A stretch of DNA of 64,000 bases, from contig NC_087247.1 of NCBI RefSeq assembly GCF_037042905.1, forward strand, positions 43,623,920 through 43,687,919, written 5' to 3'. Source of the DNA: Lytechinus pictus (lineage: Eukaryota; Echinodermata; Echinoidea; Temnopleuroida; Toxopneustidae). The notes beneath the pieces were generated by a model. It did no database searches. It saw only the letters and a program-made list of their open reading frames with translations, and was not told the origin of the DNA. Made by a program: the position numbers and the translations under genes. This document shows positions 60,201 to 64,000 of the stretch, one piece after another. Each line of letters opens with the position of its first letter. Within the stretch, counting starts at the first letter, position 1.

Positions 60201-61475
60201 TTAAACTGTCAAAAAAATTACCAATACCATAATAATGAAAAATAATGTCATCTTTTACCATCTCATGTTTATTTTGAAAAGGAATGCGGTTCTAGTATGT
60301 GATGACAGAGTTTTGGGAATAACTAATTAAGATCATCTAGTCACTGAAGATTAATGTACTTGAAATTTTCAATATTAAAAGAATTGGATGCTTAATCATT
60401 ATTTCTCTAAATTATAAGTCTGTTGTTTGTCAATGAAGTGACAGAGAAAATTACTTTGCCCCAAAAGTGATATCTGAAAATCGCATTTTGTAGAAAATGA
60501 TTATTCAAGCTTGAAAAAATCTGTTTCTCATGTCATCTGGAGAATTTTAAAGGTCTTGAAAGACTTGAACCTTGAACATGAGTTCCATTAAAAGTTTCAG
60601 TTCATTCAATAAACTTTAAAACTGAGGAAATTGATTTTTCATTTCTCATCTTAAAATAATTCCTTGCAACCAAAAAGTAAATTCACAGAAGCCAATATCT
60701 AGGTCTCAGATCTGCTGTACTATTTATTGATTTGAACTTTGAAATATTTCCAGAGTCAAAGTGCATTCCTTAACCATCTTGACAAATACAGACTGATCTT
60801 TAATGCTTTATTATCTCTGCATAATTTTCTCTTTATTCCTCAGGCAACCCTTCTGATGTTGAAATATATGCAACTTGTTAATCTAAGCTTTTAACAGAAG
60901 TTGAGAGTAAACTTAATCTAATGAGTTAATTGATACAGACTTAATAAAAGTGATAGCAGAGTAAACATTTTCTAAAGATGTACATGTATTGGGCCAAAAT
61001 CATGAAGGTTTTGCAAATGGAATAAATGTTTTGTTAAATTTAGAAGAAAAAAAAGTAATTTTTCATCTGATATGATGTTGGGTTAATCAACATTTAGTCA
61101 ACAATCATCATTAATAAGAAGAATCAATAGAATATTAAGAAGTATTTAAGTCATATTAAGTGGATTGAATAGGGATGAAACATATACTGAACGTTAACCT
61201 GCATTACTAAATATATACCTGCATCTCTCTCCTATTCCTAAGCAACTTCTTGTTGCGAACCCTCCTTTATCCTCTTAATCTCCCATTTAAAGAAACAATA
61301 AAAGTGAATGGTTTGTGATTACTATTCATATTGTAAGATAGTAATGTGTTTGATATGACATACTGCATGACTCTATTCTCTTAATGATATTCAATGCTCT
61401 TGACCTCTGCTTAATGTTCCCCTCCCCCCTACCCTCTGGATGCATGAATTTGTGCATGGGCACCAACCCTGACAG

Positions 61476-61697
61476 GCATGCTCAATGTTGATGATTTCAA
61501 CAACGCCCAGGCCGACAACCTACCCTGTGTGTACCGTGGTTTGTTGCAACCTCATGGCAAGAAGTGGAAGGCTAATGAATGCACCACTTGCACTTGCAAC
61601 AATGCAACCACCACATGCCAGATTGACACATGTAAAGTGCCCAAATGCCCCAACCCTAAAGTTGTTCCTGGAGAGTGTTGCCCCCGCTGCCCGATTG
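61476..61697 (+). CDS. Exon 2 of a SURF-type fibrillar procollagen: VWC module
   Basis: A 222-nt exon (74 codons) is bounded by CCCTGACAG and ATTG|GTGAGT, both in phase 1. After a short acidic linker (LNVDDFNNAQADNL) it encodes a complete von Willebrand factor C module. Ten cysteines are in the canonical order: one in PCVYRG, then C-TT-C-T-C, C-QIDT-C, a single C before PNP, and the closing GECCPRCP. VWC modules occur in the amino propeptides of fibrillar procollagens, where they are extracellular and can bind growth factors of the TGF-beta/BMP group; whether this one does is unknown. Single-module, phase 1-1 exons are typical of shuffled extracellular domains. Frames starting at the Met inside the exon are not separate genes. 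Confidence 0.9.
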
Positions 61698-63088
61698 GTG
61701 AGTCTGGATCAGATTGAGATCCTTGCCTGATAGAAGTAGCCAGAACCCTTCATCACCTGTGACCAGCCTTGGACCTCTCATTGTCCCTCCTTCATCTTAA
61801 TTCCATCCCATTTTCTAGCTAACCGGACCTTCCTATCCTTTCATATTCTCTGATCACCCTGTAGAATGGAGTTGTAGTAGCCTGATGATCCTTCAATCAG
61901 CCCATCATCACACCTTTCATTTTCCTCCCCTGGCTTTCACTCCTGATGTACAATAGGTCTATTGGTTTCTTTTAAGATTCTGACATATTGCTTTGTCTCA
62001 GAACTTACTCATGAATCTTTTCTTTCTTTCACCATACTTCAATTTTCTTACACTCTAAGAACCGTCTTTACTAGGCTTGAAACATTATCCTCTCTTTTTT
62101 GTGAACTTTCTTCATCTCTTTTCTCTTTCAAATCCAATTCTTCTCACATTTATATCCACCTTTATTATTTCAGATTTCTTTTTTACTTTTCATTTTGTAT
62201 TACCTGCCCTACGACTTCAACATTCCTTTCTTCTTTCTTCATAAATAGTTGATAGGCATCAAAATTTCTTCTATCAACCTTTTCTCTCCTGCTTATTGAT
62301 GTAGCTAGGTGTAGCTTTGTTTCAGGAGCTCCACCTTTGAAGACAGCCATTCCTTTATCATTTTGTGTTGCTTCTTTGATTTTGCTCTTTACATCCTTCA
62401 TTTATACAAAGAATCCGGATATATTTCTCTGCCTTCTACCGTATGGTATTAATTGTCTCGTTTCTCCAGTCTTGTTAAGTCATATACGCCACTAGATAGT
62501 TGCGGGTTTAGAAGTTTCACATCTATTTTACATCTTCAATGCCTATCCCGACATATTCACCTCCCATTCCCTTCTCACTTTCCACTTCCCGATCCCCCAC
62601 TTCCTTCCCTTAATTAAACTAATTTAGTTTTGCATGCTAATTGCATTTGTAAATTATTTTGACGATAGGTTGGCAGGTTACAGAGTAAGTTGAGCTTGGG
62701 CTCCAAATGCAATTTTCTTAGTTCTTGTTAGGGTAGTTGAATTTTATATTTTGATTCCTGTAATTGGGTGGGTTCATCATACTGCTGCGGGTTGTCAATT
62801 TTCAGTAGGCATGTACGACAACAAATTTGTTAGAAAAGAAATGCAAACAAAACTTACATGCTTACTATTATTATTATTATTATTATTAATGTAATGTATA
62901 CATATATTGATCATATACTCACTTTTGTAGGATACTTAATGGTAGAGTGAAAGGGTAGTATAATGGAAAGGGTGTAGCATAGGAGAGTTAGGTGGTATAG
63001 AGTAGTGTACGTGTAAGTAGTTTGGTAGGTAGGGAAAAGCGCTTAGGTTTGGATGTTGACTGAATGGACATACGTATTTATCTCACAG
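61698..63088 (+). other. Second intron (1.4 kb)
   Basis: GTGAGT to TATCTCACAG. Pyrimidine-rich in the first 700 bp, which yields the Phe/Ser-rich 96-codon frame at 61962-62252. An (ATT)n microsatellite lies at about 62864-62889. No other feature. Confidence 0.7.
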
Positions 63089-63520
63089 CTGTGACCATAA
63101 CAAGTGTGGATGTGATGCTGAGCAATCCAGCTCCAATATCGGAGGGCATGGTCAACAGAGTGCCCATTGATGTGAACATAGACTTGAATAACAGAAAGAC
63201 TCAAGATGTGTCTGGCACGGGGCTGTGGAAGCTCAATGTATGGGGATCACTACGTGCCGATGGTGCCGGGAACCAGATCTCATTCTCAGAGCAGGCCCTC
63301 TCATTGAACCAAGAAAATTCACCCGTTGAACGGGGGGCACCATTCTTCTTTCGCAATGTCCCGTATAACCTGGACATGAGGGGGGTCAGTTGCTCTGAGA
63401 TCAATTACGTTTGTGCACGCATTAGAAAGGGGAACGATCCGGATCCACAGTTCACCTTCAAAGGAAAGCCCAACCAAGCTGCCACATTTGCAGACTGTGC
63501 ACCCATCACTGAATGTTCAG
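63089..63520 (+). CDS. Exon 3 of a SURF-type fibrillar procollagen: first four-cysteine SURF module
   Basis: A 432-nt exon (144 codons) is bounded by TCTCACAG and TTCAG|GTGAGA, phase 1 at both ends. It encodes one whole module. It opens AVTITSVDVMLSNP, continues through a beta-strand-like region with GLWKLNVWGS, and ends with exactly four cysteines: GVSCSEINYVC, then ADC and ITEC. Length and cysteine pattern agree with the SURF (sea urchin fibrillar) module known from the amino propeptide of the sea urchin 2-alpha fibrillar collagen and from fibrosurfin, where it is repeated many times. These propeptides stay on the fibril surface in connective tissue. With a signal peptide and VWC module before it, a 2-alpha-like procollagen is the best reading. 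Fibrosurfin or another SURF protein is the alternative. The collagen helix itself lies beyond the window. Confidence 0.8.
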
Positions 63521-64000
63521 GTGAGAAACTATTAAAGGAATGTGTATAAATTTGTTTTTAACATTGTGTGGATGAGAGTTGTGGTGTTTTCATTCATTGA
63601 TTTCATTCCAGGCTCATTTCACAATGTAAGCAATGCTGTAAATCAGGTCATGTCTGATTTTTAACTCAAATTCATTTTCAGAGAGTTCACTAAGTATATT
63701 TCATAAGGACATCTCCATGCACACGAAAAGGGGCACATTAACATGTATCACAGAACATGCTCATGTCATGAGGGAAATTGTATCCCATTGATTCAGCGTT
63801 CATTTGCTTCAGAGAGGATCCCTAAATACCCCATTAGAAATGGATGTTAAGTTCTTTAAATAGGATAATACTGTTATATTTGAAATCTTGTGATTCAAAT
63901 TGAAAAAAAAAGTTTTCGTCAAAATTTTGTATGCCAAGAACAAGTACATGTACCTATGCTTCATGGAATAGTGTCTGGTGATGTGTTGTACAGGTCTCAT
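63521..64000 (+). other. Start of third intron, gene continues past the window
   Basis: The donor GTGAGA opens at 63521. At the extreme right edge, TGTTGTACAG at 63983-63992 could be the acceptor of the next exon, but the preceding pyrimidine tract is poor and only eight bases follow. No stop or terminator of the gene is inside the window. Confidence 0.45.

Larger units (their letters stand above)
52283..61475 (+). other. First intron (9.2 kb)
   Basis: It begins GTAAGT and ends with a C/T tract followed by CCCTGACAG. No further exon is convincing. Two overlapping frames at 53941-54389 in a less AT-rich patch have no recognisable domain. The intron contains exact inverted partners of two motifs that flank exon 1 (at 56876 and 57246). 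Otherwise AT-rich, with no MITE of the families seen further left. Large first introns of collagen genes can hold enhancers, but none is demonstrated here. Confidence 0.6.

Noticed and set aside
61485..61730. Second + strand ORF overlapping the VWC exon
   Set aside because: A shifted frame of the VWC exon. The ten-cysteine pattern and splice phases support the other frame only.

Overview
The window reads as AT-rich, intron- and transposon-dominated deuterostome nuclear DNA, most probably from a sea urchin or another echinoderm. The strongest clue is at the right end. There, three phase-compatible exons on the + strand encode a signal peptide, a ten-cysteine von Willebrand factor C (VWC) module and a 144-residue module with four C-terminal cysteines. 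I recognise the last as a SURF (sea urchin fibrillar) module. This order matches the start of a SURF-bearing fibrillar procollagen of the sea urchin 2-alpha type. The species assignment is an inference. I see no prokaryotic features.

Layout. From 1 to about 52 kb I find no convincing protein-coding gene. The region is a mosaic of transposable elements and unassigned AT-rich sequence. Three nearly identical copies of one family (3-985, 38917-39884, 43468-44250) carry eleven perfect AGGTCA-A-AGGTCA direct repeats. From about 7.2 to 14.1 kb is a nested composite: related arms in inverted orientation surround a series of palindromic MITEs, two of which contain a further MITE. Further right are a 42-bp minisatellite (15.6-16.0 kb), an exact 300-bp tandem duplication (16.2-16.8 kb), several MITE families with GGGGGGCACT ends and 8-bp target duplications, a Tc1-like MITE (26.0-26.7 kb), a tRNA-derived SINE-like unit (30.8 kb), palindromic MITEs, and two broken non-LTR retrotransposon fragments (3.6-4.2 kb, and 36.8-37.2 kb on the minus strand).

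From 52.0 kb the collagen-type gene begins. It has a CCAAT box in reverse orientation and a TATA box, a short 5' leader, exon 1 (signal peptide), a 9.2-kb first intron, exon 2 (VWC), a 1.4-kb intron, exon 3 (first SURF module) and at least 480 bp of a further intron. All three exons join in phase 1, so the modules can be shuffled as units. The gene runs off the right edge. Two exact motifs of 28 and 22 nt flank exon 1 and recur in reverse complement, in the same order, inside the first intron.

Limits: repeat boundaries were read by eye, copy identities are approximate, and family names rest on end structure and recognised motifs, not on a database search.
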